Positions 1 to 12,431 of a DNA stretch of 64,000 nucleotides are shown piece after piece (the first letter of the stretch is position 1; every line of letters starts with the position of its first letter). The notes under the pieces were generated by a model. The model was not told where the DNA came from. It was given only the letters and a program-made list of their open reading frames with translations, and made no database searches. The DNA is from Caenorhabditis elegans (Eukaryota > Nematoda > Chromadorea > Rhabditida > Rhabditidae), in contig NC_003282.8 of NCBI RefSeq assembly GCF_000002985.6, positions 13,330,001-13,394,000 on the forward strand, given 5' to 3'. A program made the translations under genes and the position numbers.

Positions 1-1373
1 GTCCGACTTGGCAGACCGATTGTCCTGGGCACTGGTAGTTTTGGTTGCATGATCCGATTTGAACTCCTCCGGTGCATCCGCATTGAGCGTTCTGTGGAGC
101 CTGGGTGGAGACGTATGGGGCTGGAGTTGGAAGAGTTCCTGGCTGGCTGTTGGTGTCCCAGACGCAGACTTGGGATTGGACGTCGAAGACGGTTCCTGGG
201 GCACATGGCATACGTTGCCATCTTCCGCAGAACAAGTTGTTTGGAGCTGGCTGGCATTGAAGGTAGTGAGTGCGGGATTGTGGGTCAGTGGCAAGTGGGT
301 CGATCATCCATGAGCAGATTCCTTGGTATTGAGCGTTTTGAACTCCGGATCCTTGGACTGAAATAGAAAGGTTTAGATTGTAGATTCTAGAACCATAAGA
401 TCTTACCGAGTGGGCATGGCTGTGGCTGGACAACTGGAGCAGATTGTTGTGGGCAGTATTGTTGCTGGGTGGTTGTGGTTTGGCAGTTCTGTTGAATTTG
501 GGTTGGGGTGCACTGGCATGGTTGCATCTGAACTGGAGCCTGGGTGGTGGTCTCTTGTTGTTGGCAGCAGGAGATGGAGACAAGGATCTGCTCATTCTGC
601 TGATTGTTGGTAGAGCATGTGCAGGCTGGTTGGTTCTGTGGGCATGGGCATGATGGGTATTGGGAGAATCTCAATGGCTGTTGCTGGGCAGATCTGCGGA
701 CCTTCTTGACAGCAGAGATTGGCTCGAGGATTTCCGGCGATGGGCAGACACAGTTTTGCTCTCCATTTGGACAGGCGCACTGTCTTGGAGCCTCACGGGT
801 CTCCTCAACGAGGAATTGCATGGCCGAGGCAGTTGGGCAGAAGTTGTACTCGGTGGCATTGGCAGACTCGCAAAGTTCCTATAAACAAGAAGATAAACAA
901 AAGGTTGAAGAGTGAAAGGTAAAGGATTACTTGTTGTTTGTTGACAGAACGGACAGTCTTACAACGGCGAGCGGAGGCAACAAACTCGTATCCTGGGAGG
1001 CATTCACGAAGAAGCCAGATTCCGAGATCTTTTCTGGAAATGTGAGAAGGCGGATGAAGGTAAAAAGGTATTCAGTATCAAAATGGCTTACCTATCGGCA
1101 GCAAATGAGGATTGACGAACACATTCAACATAACGGGTTGGATCACCAGTGGCTCTAGGGAACGATGGCAATTGGCAGATATCACCAAGAATGGCTCTCC
1201 AGTATTGTGGAGTTTCCTCACCACTCTTGGATTCGCAAGATGCGAGAGCTATAAGAAAATGGAAAAGGTTATCAAGGAAGAATGAAACAAAATGTTAAAA
1301 TTGTTAAAAAATCAGAAAAAAGTGATAAACCTGCGAGAGTAGCGCATCCGATAATGAGGAGGAAGCGCGCCAT
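1..1373 (-). CDS. pqn-74: Secreted Q/C-rich protein, probably PQN-74; 3' end lies outside the window
   Basis: Five exons read on the minus strand: 1373-1331, 1248-1092, 1033-931, 878-407 and 357-<1, all with consistent phases. The start at 1373 opens a signal peptide (MARFLLIIGCATLA, then Cys-Glu). The mature part is cysteine-rich: first a tandem of chitin-binding/peritrophin-like Cys patterns, then a Gln/Thr/Pro-rich low-complexity stretch with many CPCP, CQC and QQQ motifs, then another Cys module containing WMIDPLATDP. It is probably an extracellular matrix or cuticle protein. The symbol rests on Q-richness and on my memory that pqn-74 lies on the same cosmid as rec-8 and mex-5; the fold assignment is inference. 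A GC-rich segment at about 1420-1570 lies just upstream and may be the promoter. The C-terminus is not visible. Confidence 0.75.
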
Positions 1374-2800
1374 GTGTGTATGAGTGAGAAGAAGCTAGTG
1401 TGATGCTCAATCGGCAAACTCGTCGCGCTTTTATACGATTTGGCTCTGGAGCACACCTGGGGAGGGCTCCCGCGCCCTCTCCGAAGTAGGCGGTTCTCTC
1501 AGCCCGCCCTAATCCGGAACTCATCAGTGGAATGGCATGCGGAGAGAGGAGCGCACGCGCACCCGTCGACCCACTTCTCACCGCGAATACTTGTAAATAG
1601 ATTAACAAGATTACAATAGGAATTGATACCCCCTCTCTTCTCTCTTGCTTTCTATGTTCATATTTTTTGAAAATCAAAAACTGTGTTTGTCAGAGTAAAC
1701 AAACAAAACCCGTGTGTCCGTGCAAATTGGCAACTTACTACAGACAGTAGTGTACTCGAGCATGCTTTCGCAGAAACCGTTTAAGTAGTTGGTTCTCTTA
1801 CACTACTACAAGTCTCTTTTTTGGCTTTGCGGCGTCAAGCAAGGCCGAAGGTTATGGGAAAAGAAGCTTCTAGACGCTAGATATTTCATCTTTTGGTTCT
1901 TGTTGACTCAAGTTTATTTGTGTCGTTCTACTTGAGCTTTTCTCTCTGATTTGCATCATTTTTGATAGCTGGAAACAAAAGGTTACGGTACAAAATCACT
2001 TCACAATTCATAAAAATTATTTGGGAATTTAAATGAAATATTGCAAAAATTTTTGAATCGTCTAAAATTGCCAATTTTCGCTCGTAAAAATGGATAATTG
2101 TTGTTTCTGATGATTATAAAAGCGATTTTAAAATGTTTAAAAAATCTACAGTACGCTTAATTTTTACAGGATCTACTCTCAAAGCGAACTTAATATTTTC
2201 AAATTGAGGTCGCGCAAAAAGTATCTGCGCCGTTAAGAAGTACAGAAGTACAGTAAGAAGTACTGCCCATTTTTTCTTCAAAATATTATTCTGTAGAAAA
2301 ACGTTTTTGAAAAATCCCCCAAAAAAAAGAGCGGGTTACTGTAGCGCACGCTCATATAGAAAAAAATTTTGTTCGTCTCGGAAACCCATGGAGACGTAAC
2401 GCTATTCTTTCAGATTTTTTTTGATTTTTTTCAGGAAAAAAATCTTGAAATATTTTTTGCAAAACTGAAATTTTCCGGCAATTGAAAAAAATGCGTAAAA
2501 ACTCGATTTTTCGATGTTCAGACCTAGTCAGTGCACATTGAGAACTTTTCGGATGTTCGTTTACATTGTGCTCAAATTAGGCGAACTTTGTGAAAATCTG
2601 GCACACGTTTCAATAGCGAACCTGGATTGATGTCCGCTGCTTATTTAACTTGTATATCAATTGTATTCAAAACTTCAAACATGTTCGCTGTATGACATGC
2701 ATGTGCTCTACAATTAGAGCCTGTTCTCTCAAGTTTCTTTCGTGCCCCCAAAGTTCCAGACACGGATCGGTTTCCCGTAATCTCTGGTCTCCGAAGAACA

Positions 2801-2813
2801 CCCCCCCCCCCCC
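2801..2813 (+). repeat. Poly-C tract (13 C)
   Basis: A run of 13 C on the given strand, that is, poly-G on the minus strand. Long mononucleotide G/C tracts are scattered in Caenorhabditis genomes and are deletion-prone without the FANCJ-type helicase DOG-1. Confidence 0.9.
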
Positions 2814-3534
2814 GTCGCCTAGTTCTCAGTGTGTATCCGATGTACGTATAATATGCACTTCATATATCCACCCCTCCTGTCTAACAATTAGTGAAGAATT
2901 GAAAAAAAGGTTGGTGAGGGGAGGAAGGAGGGAGGGCGCGAGCTCGTTGACGCCGCGTCTCGTCCGCATGTGCTTCTCCTGCGCATCATCTTATTCCAGT
3001 TTGCCCTTCCAATCGTCCGTTGGGAGCAATAAGAAGCATCAGTTGAGCAAGTGAGGAGGGGGGAGGCGAACAATGTGTGTTGAGTGACTCTATTCGTTGG
3101 TTTTTCAACAGTCTAACGGGTCCGTTTGTGTATGGGGGTATGTATGTTGCTTGTTGCTCCTGTTGGATTGTGAGAAGAGAACAACGAAAATGATATCTTG
3201 GAGAGAGAGATCCGCGCGCCCGCGCGGCACAACTCGGTCATCCATGTGCTCGCGGCGGCGGCTCCGTCAAGTGCCATCTCTTTTTCTTTATCTCTCGATG
3301 CACCATGCATTGGCACTCATTTATCTGTGAACAAGATTATCTGACACAGGTAGTATCCTCTCTGTGTTCAGATCATTGTCTTTAGACTCACGTTGAGCAA
3401 TCTTTGAGCTGAATTAAATTAGTTTGGCGCCGGCTTCTTGACCAAATTTTTCCAGCTTGGTCAAGATTAATTTTAAAATGTGGCCGTGTTGGGTAAGTTT
3501 CTCTTAAATTGGCTCATGGAAACTGTAACCCAAA

Positions 3535-3755
3535 ATGAAATTTCAGATCACTAAAACTCGGCCACCAATTTTTTTGTTGAAAATTGCCATGACGGTCAGA
3601 AACTCCGTTAAAACTTTTGCGAAATTTTTTTTTTTAACTGAAATTTTTTAGATTAACCGATTAATCATTTTGAATAGAAAGTGTGAAAATTTATTTTGGA
3701 AATAATTTAAATTTTCGAGAAAAAAATCGGTGGCCGAGGTTTTATTTGTTAGCGG
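3535..3755. repeat. Inverted repeat with GGCCACCGATTTTT-type arms
   Basis: The left arm contains CTCGGCCACCAATTTTTT near 3556. The right arm contains the matching AAAAAATCGGTGGCCGAG near 3722. The spacer is AT-rich. Fragments of the same motif recur near 4190, 7600-7670, 7790-7835 and 9880-10340, so this is one member of a dispersed family. Confidence 0.7.
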
Positions 3756-3869
3756 TCATGGAGTAGAAGCCGGCCTGTTCCCTCAGTTTCCACCAGGATT
3801 GCGCGGCGATTGCCGACCGGCAATTCTACAAAATGAGACGGTTGGGCATGTTCCCCTGTTATGTTTCAT

Positions 3870-4115
3870 TAAAGTTTAATGATACATATAGAAAAATATT
3901 TGCTTTGTTTGAAAATAATTTTCATTTGACTTGGAACAACCGAGAAAGTGTTCAAAAATAGTCCGAATGTTGAAAATTGGCGGTGAAAATTGCCGAAAAA
4001 TTGACGGCAATTTTCAACATTCGGACAATTTTTGATAACTTTCTCGGTTTTTGCAAGTCAAATAAAACTTATTTTCAAATAAAACATATAGTTTTATATA
4101 AATAATGTATCAAAA
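3870..4115. repeat. Long palindrome (hairpin element)
   Basis: Nearly perfect arms meet around 3990. GTCCGAATGTTGAAAATTG at about 3961 pairs with its reverse complement ending at about 4026. Pairing continues outward through the AACCGAGAAAGT / ACTTTCTCGGTT and ATGATACAT / ATGTATC segments. It encodes nothing and is probably a MITE-like element. Confidence 0.75.
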
Positions 4116-4543
4116 AATTTAAATGAAAAATATCGGGGGAAAATAAGCACCCCAGATTTCCAATACGTGGCCTAGAAAATTGAAACACCGGCCACCAATT
4201 TATTTTTGACTTTTTACGGCTGAAACCACGACCAAAGTGTATACAAAAATGCCTAGGCGAACATAAACCACATGGTCATTTCCATCGGCCAAATGTTCAA
4301 TGAAAAAGTGGTGTTCTATTGTCTCATGCTTCACACTTTCCCACGCCACTACTCAACCAGAATGAAAAATCAATTCAATAGTTCTATTTTTGACACCCTC
4401 TCCGAACTCTCTCGTTCTAGTACCCCCTCTAGAGAACTGTAATCAGTTTGAGTGCACACATGTCAGCTGCTTGTAGAGTTGTCTTATTGTTCGTCGGCAC
4501 AAAATGCCCAAATATAGGAGTGAGAGAATGGGAGCAAAAGGTA

Positions 4544-4567
4544 CAGAGAGAGAGAGAGAGAGAGAGA
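4544..4567 (+). repeat. (AG)n microsatellite
   Basis: About twelve uninterrupted AG dinucleotides in the intergenic region. Confidence 0.9.
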
Positions 4568-5202
4568 CACCAAACACATGGGGTCTCAAACACAAGACGA
4601 TCGGCGTCACCCGTGTTTGAAAGCGAGCAAGAAAAAAGTGCAGCTTGAAACACAATAGCATCCGTGAAGAAACCGTTGTGCCAGTGTGTTTCTCACACTC
4701 TCTTTCCGGGATATCCAAGTTAAAATCAAAATCAAAGGAGAAGGGTGCGATGTCCTTCGCATTTTGTTAAAGGGGTCGCACCGAAAAAATTTGGTGGCGG
4801 AGTTTTTCGTTTCGCTGCCACATCAGAAAAAATCGAAATTCTTTACTGTTAATTGATTATTTACAATTTAAAAATTAAAATTAAAATCAGCAGCCAGCGA
4901 TAGCGGTCATTGGCTTTTAAAAATTGATAATTGGAAATCGATAAACAGCGATCGGAAACCGAATATTAAAAAACAGTCAATTTAAACCTAGCGACGGCGA
5001 TAATCGACTTTTTCAACCCAGGTTGCAACTCCCTTAAGATCAGCAATCGGCAACCAGACATATTGGCGTGCAATGGCTTCTTCTGGAATATCTGACAACT
5101 TTCAGTTTTACAAAAATGACGTCACTTCTGAATGATGCAGGCATCACACTAAAATGGAAGAGGTTTTTCAAATGTCTAACAATTGTCACTTTTCTGATCA
5201 TT

Positions 5203-5412
5203 GACCCTAAGCCCAAGCCTGAGCCTAAACCTATCCCTAAGCCTTAGCCTAAGCCTAAGCCTGAACCTAAGCCTAACACTAAGCCTAACCCTAAGCCTAC
5301 GCTTAAGCATAAGTCCAAGCTTAAGCCCAAGCCAAAACCTAAGATTAAGCTTAAACCTAAGCCTAAACATAAGCCTAAGACTAAACCTGACCCAAATCGT
5401 AAACCTAAGTGA
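5203..5412 (+). repeat. Degenerate interstitial telomere-like tract (GCCTAA)n
   Basis: About 200 bp of imperfect hexamers of the type AAGCCT/AACCCT/AAACCT, mostly in six-base register. GCCTAA is the complement of the nematode telomere unit TTAGGC. The hexameric period keeps a frame open on each strand (Leu/Ser/Asn-rich one way, Arg/Leu-rich the other); these frames are artefacts. Confidence 0.8.
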
Positions 5413-6182
5413 AACCTTTTAGTCTCTATTTTTCGAAGGAAAAAGTGCATCTTGAAACACAATAGGCCTTCCGCAAAGCAAAGGGTTTCCGGAGATGTTC
5501 TATTGAATTCAGGAGCACAAAAAACCCAAAACACATAGAGTCAAGACGTGTGGCCCAAAAACAATAACTGCGTTCGGAAACCTCCCCGCCCGGGGGTGCT
5601 CTTTCTCTTGTCAGCTGTGTTTTTGTTTGCTAAATGTGTGTTTTCTCGCACTTCCTTTCATTTGCCTTGCCCCATGTACAATAGATCGGAAGAGCAAAAA
5701 GTGGATGGAGTGAGAAGCCATAAAGTATTTCGAGGTAAAGCATTGGATGGGGTAAGAGTTGTCCCCACTTCCCTCAACACCACACGGCTCAAGAAATCTC
5801 ATCCGGGGAGGGCAAAAAGAGACGGTACTTGAGAAACAATACGCATTGTTCATGCCTCCTCTTGCTCTCTTTTCGTGTGCTTCATCCGAGAAATTGAGCA
5901 AAACGAACGCGGAAAAGTAAGATGGGGGATATTCAATGAAAAAAGAAATTGATATGCTCTGATTTGTATTGTTCTTTTTTGCTGTTGCCACTGTTCCATA
6001 GAAACAAAAAACCAGCTTGAAATATGATGAGTCACCTCGGTGGTCTGTCGATGATTTCACTGGTGTTTACTCTCTGACCTGAAACTCTGGGAATTAGTGT
6101 AGCAATCTGAGGAATTTGGGATTCGAAAAAAGCTCTGAAAAAAAAACCGAAAATTGATGTTATGCCAAGACACATAAAGTTT

Positions 6183-6808
6183 TAAAGATGGAGTAGCATC
6201 TGGGGTTGTTTTTTGCCTTAAATGACAGAATACATTCCAAATATACCGAATATAACTGTTAAAAAATTTATAAAATTTTTCTAAATTTTTTATGATTTTT
6301 TTTAATTTTGCAAAAATTGAATTTGAATTCCCACACAAATGAGTGTCGTCATTTTCGACATTTTTGCGTTTTACGATGATTAGTCGCGTTTTTTAATATA
6401 TATATTTTTATTTCTTTGCTTTGTAATTTGAAACATAATTTGCTAATTTTTTAAAAACATTTTTCTGTGAAGAAAACTTGCGAAGAAACTTCCCGAAACT
6501 CTAAAATTGGCCTAAAAATCGTTATTTCATAATTAACCATAATTTTCGTGTCTAAAAAATTGACTGTATCTATAAAACAAAGAAAAATAAAGAAAAACCA
6601 ATTTGTTTGGCCGTAAAAGACAAAAATGTCAAAACTGACATCAATCAGTTGCACGTGAATTCAAAAATATTTGGCCCTTTTTATTTTTGAAAAAATCATA
6701 AAAAATTTAGAAAATTTTTTTAAAGTTCTCAACAGTTATATTCAGTATATTGGGACTCTATTCTGTCATTTAGGGCAAAAACCCACAGACGCTACTCCAC
6801 CTTTAAAC
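6183..6808. repeat. Inverted-repeat element with about 125-bp arms
   Basis: The left arm (about 6183-6310) includes GTAGCATCTGGGGTT, ATGACAGAATAC and ATACCGAATATAACTGTT. The right arm (about 6685-6808) carries their reverse complements. The AT-rich spacer of about 375 bp has no coding signal. A single arm of the same family lies at about 8587-8720, consistent with a non-autonomous transposable element. Confidence 0.75.
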
Positions 6809-7386
6809 ATAAAAGATAGATTCGAAAGTAGCTCTACTCGGTGATATTTGGGAGAATATAGTGGAAAATTATAATACGATAAAACATTTTAGAATTTAAT
6901 TGGAAACCCACAAGAAAAACGGAGTTGAGAAACCTGAACAAAAAATACTTGTTAAACAAAATACAAAAATTCTTCAAAATGGCCCCGCACAAATCTTGGC
7001 TGTTTTATCAGAATTTCTTCGTCCTCCTTGTTTTAGGTGCAAAAATAACTGAAAGTTTCTGAAGAAAATTGAGAAACTACAGAAAATCTTTGTAGATTTC
7101 AAATTTAGCTCATCATAGTTCATGCTCTCCGTGTATTGTGCATTGATAAATATTGATAAACACTGTGCCAAAAAATCCAGTTTTTTTCTTCACACGAGAC
7201 TCCACTTTTCTGATCGCTTTTCGCAAAACATTGGTTGACCTTTTTGCACTTCCTGTATATATAAAATTTCAGGTTAATAATTGTTGCAATTGCACACAAT
7301 TCAATCTGTGATCTGCTCGTAAAGTTTACTCAACCTCCCCGTGCGGGTGTGTTGCCAATAAATTCCGACAATTTGTTTGATGGTTT

Positions 7387-7401
7387 GGGGGGGGGGGGGG
7401 G
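7387..7401 (+). repeat. Poly-G tract (15 G)
   Basis: Fifteen consecutive G on the plus strand. It can form a G-quadruplex and is the kind of tract destabilised when DOG-1 is absent. Confidence 0.9.
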
Positions 7402-8586
7402 CTGTTCTTTATTGGATCGCCATTTTTGGAATATTTCTGAACCAGTTTTCTTGGAAGGTTTTCAGGTGCAAGGTAATATGTTTGTCTAGAAGTTCAGGGA
7501 AGATCTGTGGGAAAAAATCGGAGTTTTTCCAATTCAGAACATTTTAATACTTGTCCAAAACTTTATATAGTTCAGAAGAAATTATCAGTATTAAATTTTT
7601 GAGAATGGCCGAGTTTTTTATCTAGGCCACTGCTACATGGCCGGGAGAAGAAGAAAACTCGGCCACCGATTTTTTGGCGGCTAAGTGAGTGAGATTTAAG
7701 TACTTTATTTTTTTTCTGGGTTTGAGTAAACATTTCACTTCACAACTACAGTAACCCAACTTCTGAAGGACACTATTTCTACAAAAGTAGAGACAGGGCC
7801 AACGCCACGTGGCCGCGAAAAAAAACTCGGCTACCAGATGGGCAGTGCACATTGTGCACTTTCTCGAAAATTGTCTCCAAAAAGTTGTGAAGGATCATTT
7901 TCATACCATTTGGGGTATTTGGGGTGTGGTAAAATACTGAAAAAAAATTTTAGGCCATTTACTTATGTATCTAGTTCTCAGTGGAAGTTGAAGTCGGTAA
8001 AACTCAAAGCTTATGGGCTGAAATTAATATTAAACAAAGAAGATGATCTCTGACTTCAAATAATTTTTTTTTCTGGATTTCTAGACCACGAGTGACGTCA
8101 CTGTTCTCACCTAAAGCTGAAAAACTATGAAGCTCTAGTGACTAGAATTCATATGGAAAACTATAAAATTTGCGTTACCAAAATAATTATAGGTACCGTT
8201 GTACTCCAACATACACTGATCGTTTTGTTCTTTGTATTTTTAAATCAGAAAACAGGTCTTGTCACATGTTTACATGGCAACATGTAATCCTTCTCCCCCC
8301 AATTTGCCACCGGACGTTTCACGGCTCGCTCGTTTTTTTGCCCCGCGCATCTTCCTGTCGCTAGCATCTTTCCGAGACGCGACTAATCATCTTTCGAAAT
8401 GATAAGCGGGTTATGATGTGCCAAATTGTGAATCTGCTTCGTTTTGCACTGTAACTAACGACTTGAATAGGATTTATGACACATTTTCTATATTTTGTGG
8501 GGAATTTCAAGCGTTGAATAGTTATTGTTGTGGAATTCTTTCAACGTGGTGGTAAAATCATGACTAGATAAATTCAAAATGGAATA

Positions 8587-8720
8587 TATTTAAAGATAGA
8601 TTAGCGTCTGTGGGTTTTTCATCCTAAATGGCAGAATACAGTTCCAATATACCGAATATAACTGTTAAAAAGTTTAAAAAATTTTCTAAATTTTTAATGA
8701 GTTTTCTAACTTTGAAAAAA
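8587..8720. repeat. Solo arm of the 6183-6808 element family
   Basis: Shares TAGCGTCTGTGGGTTTTT, ATGGCAGAATACA and ATACCGAATATAACTGTT with the arms of the larger inverted-repeat element 2 kb to the left. No opposite arm is seen nearby. Confidence 0.65.
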
Positions 8721-9723
8721 AAATTTAAGCCAAGATCTTTACCAAAACTTTGACTGATTATTCATAAAAAAGCTGCGTTTCAAAAGGCTTGCAACCAGTA
8801 ATCCACAAGTGTTCTTTTTTCTCATTTCTCAGACAACCAATGTACCAGTTACTCTTCCATTTTTGGCAGGTACTACTATCCAGTGCAAACAAATTTCGAT
8901 ATATGTATCACTTTTATTTGCTCAATTTTACCGGCGCAACCTGCTCCGATTGACTTGCGTGAAATTGATGAAGGGAATGGAGATTAGCTATAATATTTGT
9001 GGATTTCAAAAGTCAAAATCAACGTAACTAATCAGTTGAAAAAATGATGACTTTCTTGATTGCGGGCTGGTTTCATTTTTTGAAAAAAACGAAAAGAAAG
9101 ATGCACTTATGAACTGTCCTCGGCATAAGGGTGTTCGCTTTTTTTGCAGCTGGAGGAGCACACACTTGGCTCTCCGAAACACGCATGCAATTGCTGGAAT
9201 GTCGATGCTCCTGTTGTACTTGCTCTCCAAAGTGTACTCAGATTATCTGGTTTTGAACATCGAAGAACACATATCAACCACACCCAGACTATCATTAGTC
9301 ACTAACCCATTAATTTTTTTGGGAAGAAGGAATGCGGAAACATAAAGTTCAATATTGAAGATCAGAACACGAAAGATACGGAATGAGAAATTTCTGTAGG
9401 TTTTTGGTAATTCGGATGAGAGAGATCAAGGGTGCAGGTGAGGTGAGGTGACTTTTTTGTGTTTTTTGGTATTTTGGCGAAAAATTGAGTTTTTGGATAA
9501 AAAAACCAATAATGTACTTTTTTATTTAAATAAAATAAATTACTAAATTCAATTTTTTCAATATTTAATTGCGTGACCGAGTCCTTTCTAAAAAAATATA
9601 CATAAAAACAAAACAAAACAAAAACACTTGTTTTTCGACAGTCAGTGTGAAAAACATTCATTACTATCAATTTTCGTTTACAATCACAAATCGTGGCAAT
9701 CAAGTTATTACATCGTAACAAAT

Positions 9724-12333
9724 ATGGCCAAACGAAATGATTCCACCAATCCGAGAATCTACGGATCAGCCTTAAGGAAGAAGGAGGTGAGTGTGAATGT
9801 TTAGAAATTGCTAAAAATTCGCTTTCTTCCGCCTGTTCTTGAGCTAGCTCAAGCTTGAGAAAAAACATCGGTGGCCGTTTTCTTTTCTCTCGGCCATGTA
9901 GAATGAAACCCGTTTTTGCTGCATTTTGGCCGAGTGGAAAATCGCTGGAAATTTAAGTTTATTCCACGTGTCTTCCAGAAAAATTCTCGTGGCAGAGTTT
10001 GTCGTATTTTGCGGCCATGAAAAAATCTCGCTACTTTCTTGCCACGTGGAAAAAATTCTGATTTTGGTAATCGTCGAATTGTGTAAAACGATGAAATTTC
10101 TAGGTTTTTTCCACGTTTACTTGAGAAAAAATTGGTTGGCCGAGTTTTCTATTTGTCTCTGGAATTTGTCAAAATTTTCGAATCTTCGAACTCGAATCTT
10201 GTAAATGAGCAAATTGTGATGTTGTTGCCACGTGGCCATAGAACGCTATAATTTTTAAGCCGTGGTAGCCACCGGAAAACAGTTTAGACGTAAAATTTGC
10301 GTGTGGCCGAGTTTTCTCTTGTCGCAGCCACGTGGCTCCTATAGAACACACGCTCCACCGCAAAATCAAAATGTTTGTGAGAAAATTTGAATTTCCCGCC
10401 AAACTTCATTCTGAGAGTATTTCAATTTTTTACTTTATATATAATTTTCAGTCGTCACAGGACCTACAATTTGGTGTAAATAGTAATGAACATCAAATGT
10501 CAAGTGATCAACTATCAGAAACTCTTAGTATTGGAGGAAGTCAAGTGGCTGGAAATAACGAAACGGTCCCTGGTACCATGGAATGATGTTCGGACAAACA
10601 GTTGAAAAACTTTTGAAGTGGGATCATGCTTATCTCGTTCGTCGTGCCATGCAACGCAACTCGAAAAAGGTTTTGTGTCTTTCTGTCAAGATTGATGGAA
10701 AGATCTGTCATTTAACTTTAAATTCGAATAAGGATGGATGGAGTTGTGCAAAGGTAAGTAGATCATAATGGGAAGGGTGATAGAAACTATAACTATTACT
10801 CATTAAAAAGACCAACTTCCAATCATTTCAGCTACTGGCAAAGTTTCCAAAAATCACTCCAAAGCGCTTCCAACACATTCATCATCTTCTCGATGCCTGG
10901 TCTCTTGTTGTCAACTCCATTGTTCCAGTTCCACGTCGACAATTAGTTCTTCAACACAATTGTATTCACCTCGAAAACATATTGGGTAATGGAGCATTCG
11001 GCGAGGTTCTGAAGGCGAGATATATTCCACGTGGTCACACAAATGGTGTTGAAGTAGCAGTGAAACGGGCACTTGGGACGGCTCAAAGAGATCAGATGCA
11101 AGAATTTTGTCACGAGGCTCAGATAATGGGAACTTTGAAGCATGACAATGTCGTGAAGCTCTATGGAATTGCATCGTTGGAGCAACCGATTATGCTGGTT
11201 ATGGAGCTGATTACCGGAGGAGATTTGAAGGTTTGTTACTCTTACCAACTATACCTGTGCCTGCCTACTTACCTACATGCCTCATTTTTACCTTTATATT
11301 TCAGAAATATCTCCAGTCGACTCCTTCAATCCCAAATCGTCAGTTGATCGCCTTCGCCCTTGACATTGCCAACGGAATGCGCCACTTGGTTATCAAAAAA
11401 GTGATCCATAGAGACTTGGCGGCACGTAACTGCTTGATCAGCAGACCAACACTTCAAGTCAAAATTTCCGACTTTGGACTCGCTGTGCAAGCAACTGAAG
11501 TAATCGTAAAAAAATTGGGCAAGGCTCCAACTCGATGGCTTGCACCGGAAACGTTTCAAAAAGGAATTTTCAATGAGAAGACGGATGTGTGGTCGTTTGG
11601 AGTCGTCCTCACAGAGATTCTGACAAGATGTGCTGCCGATCCACTTGCTCCGAGAACTCTTGAAGAATGCAAGAAATACATCATAGAGTCTCCACATCCT
11701 CATCGAATTGAAAACAAAGAACCCAAGGAGCTTGCCGATTTGGTGGAGATGTGCTGTGATAAGAATACCATATGTCGTGCGAACTTTCAAAATGCCAAGC
11801 GTCGTCTCAAAATTGTGATTGACCAGTACGACCATCCAGACGGCCACAAATTGGAATTGGTGAGTATTAAAAGTTGATTTTTCTATTTTTTGAGTTTTCC
11901 TCTAAAATGAGAAGCGAGAGCACACAACTTCTTAATGACATCTATCTCATTTCAGAAAAAATCCGAGGAGCGGAAGACGCTGACCATTCGCAGATCCACC
12001 GCCACCGTGACCCGAAAAAAATCTCGAGATGGAGGACGTCAAGCATCTGTCGAACGGAAGGGGCACGGTACTCAACGGAAAGTGGTCTCAGTGCTTCGAA
12101 AAGATAGAGGGGCTCTGAAGCTTCCGTCTGGAATCGCCACCAACCTTGAGAAACCGTCACCGCCACCTCACACTGCAAAATCGTATACAATTAAATCGCC
12201 GACGACTCCACCCGTGTCCCAGCCTCCTGTGTCCCAGCCTCCTGTGTCCCAGCCTCCTGTGTCCCAGCCTCCTGTGCCTCAGCATCCAATGACTCCGCCA
12301 CCAGCATCTTCTGCAAGGCCACATCCGAAGTGA
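9724..12333 (+). CDS. Fer-type SH2 non-receptor tyrosine kinase, with an apparent frameshift before the SH2 domain
   Basis: Exons: 9724-9786, 10452-10753, 10832-11230, 11305-11859 and 11956-12333; AATAAA follows at 12355. The SH2 region includes PWYHG at 10568-10582 and YLVRR. The kinase domain shows GNGAFGEV, VAVKR, HRDLAARN, DFGLA, APE and KTDVWSFG, so all catalytic residues are present. The tail is basic, then Pro-rich with four PPVSQ repeats. Nematodes have a large, mostly sperm-expressed family of this kind. Oddity: the first two exons are open in one frame, which stops at 10584. PWYHG and everything after it are one frame over, with an in-frame TAA at 10556 and no AG acceptor between. 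From the ATG at 10583 the frame gives 500 aa lacking WYHG. Either a base is missing in the PWYHG codons or the allele is damaged. Confidence 0.8.
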
Positions 12334-12431
12334 ACTGTGTTTACATGAATATGAAATAAATGCTTTGGATGCAAAATGAAATATTTTGTTATTTAATCAA
12401 CAACTTTTTTGTGGTGCATTTCTCTTAACTA

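Larger units (their letters stand above)
1374..9723. other. Gene-free intergenic region with palindromes and simple repeats
   Basis: No exon series with worm-type splice sites could be assembled on either strand across these 8.3 kb. The only open frames are short and lack homology or codon bias. The region holds upstream DNA of the divergent minus-strand secreted protein, several hairpin elements, a poly-C and a poly-G tract, a GA microsatellite and a telomere-like tract. The main ones are listed separately. A small ncRNA gene could have been missed by eye. Confidence 0.6.

Noticed and set aside
5201-5422. Leu/Ser/Asn-rich frame and its Arg/Leu-rich antisense frame
   Set aside because: Both arise from the six-base period of the telomere-like tract.
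5548-5832. 94-aa frame with a hydrophobic segment resembling a secreted protein
   Set aside because: No splice partners, no family, unremarkable codon use; the other strand is equally open.
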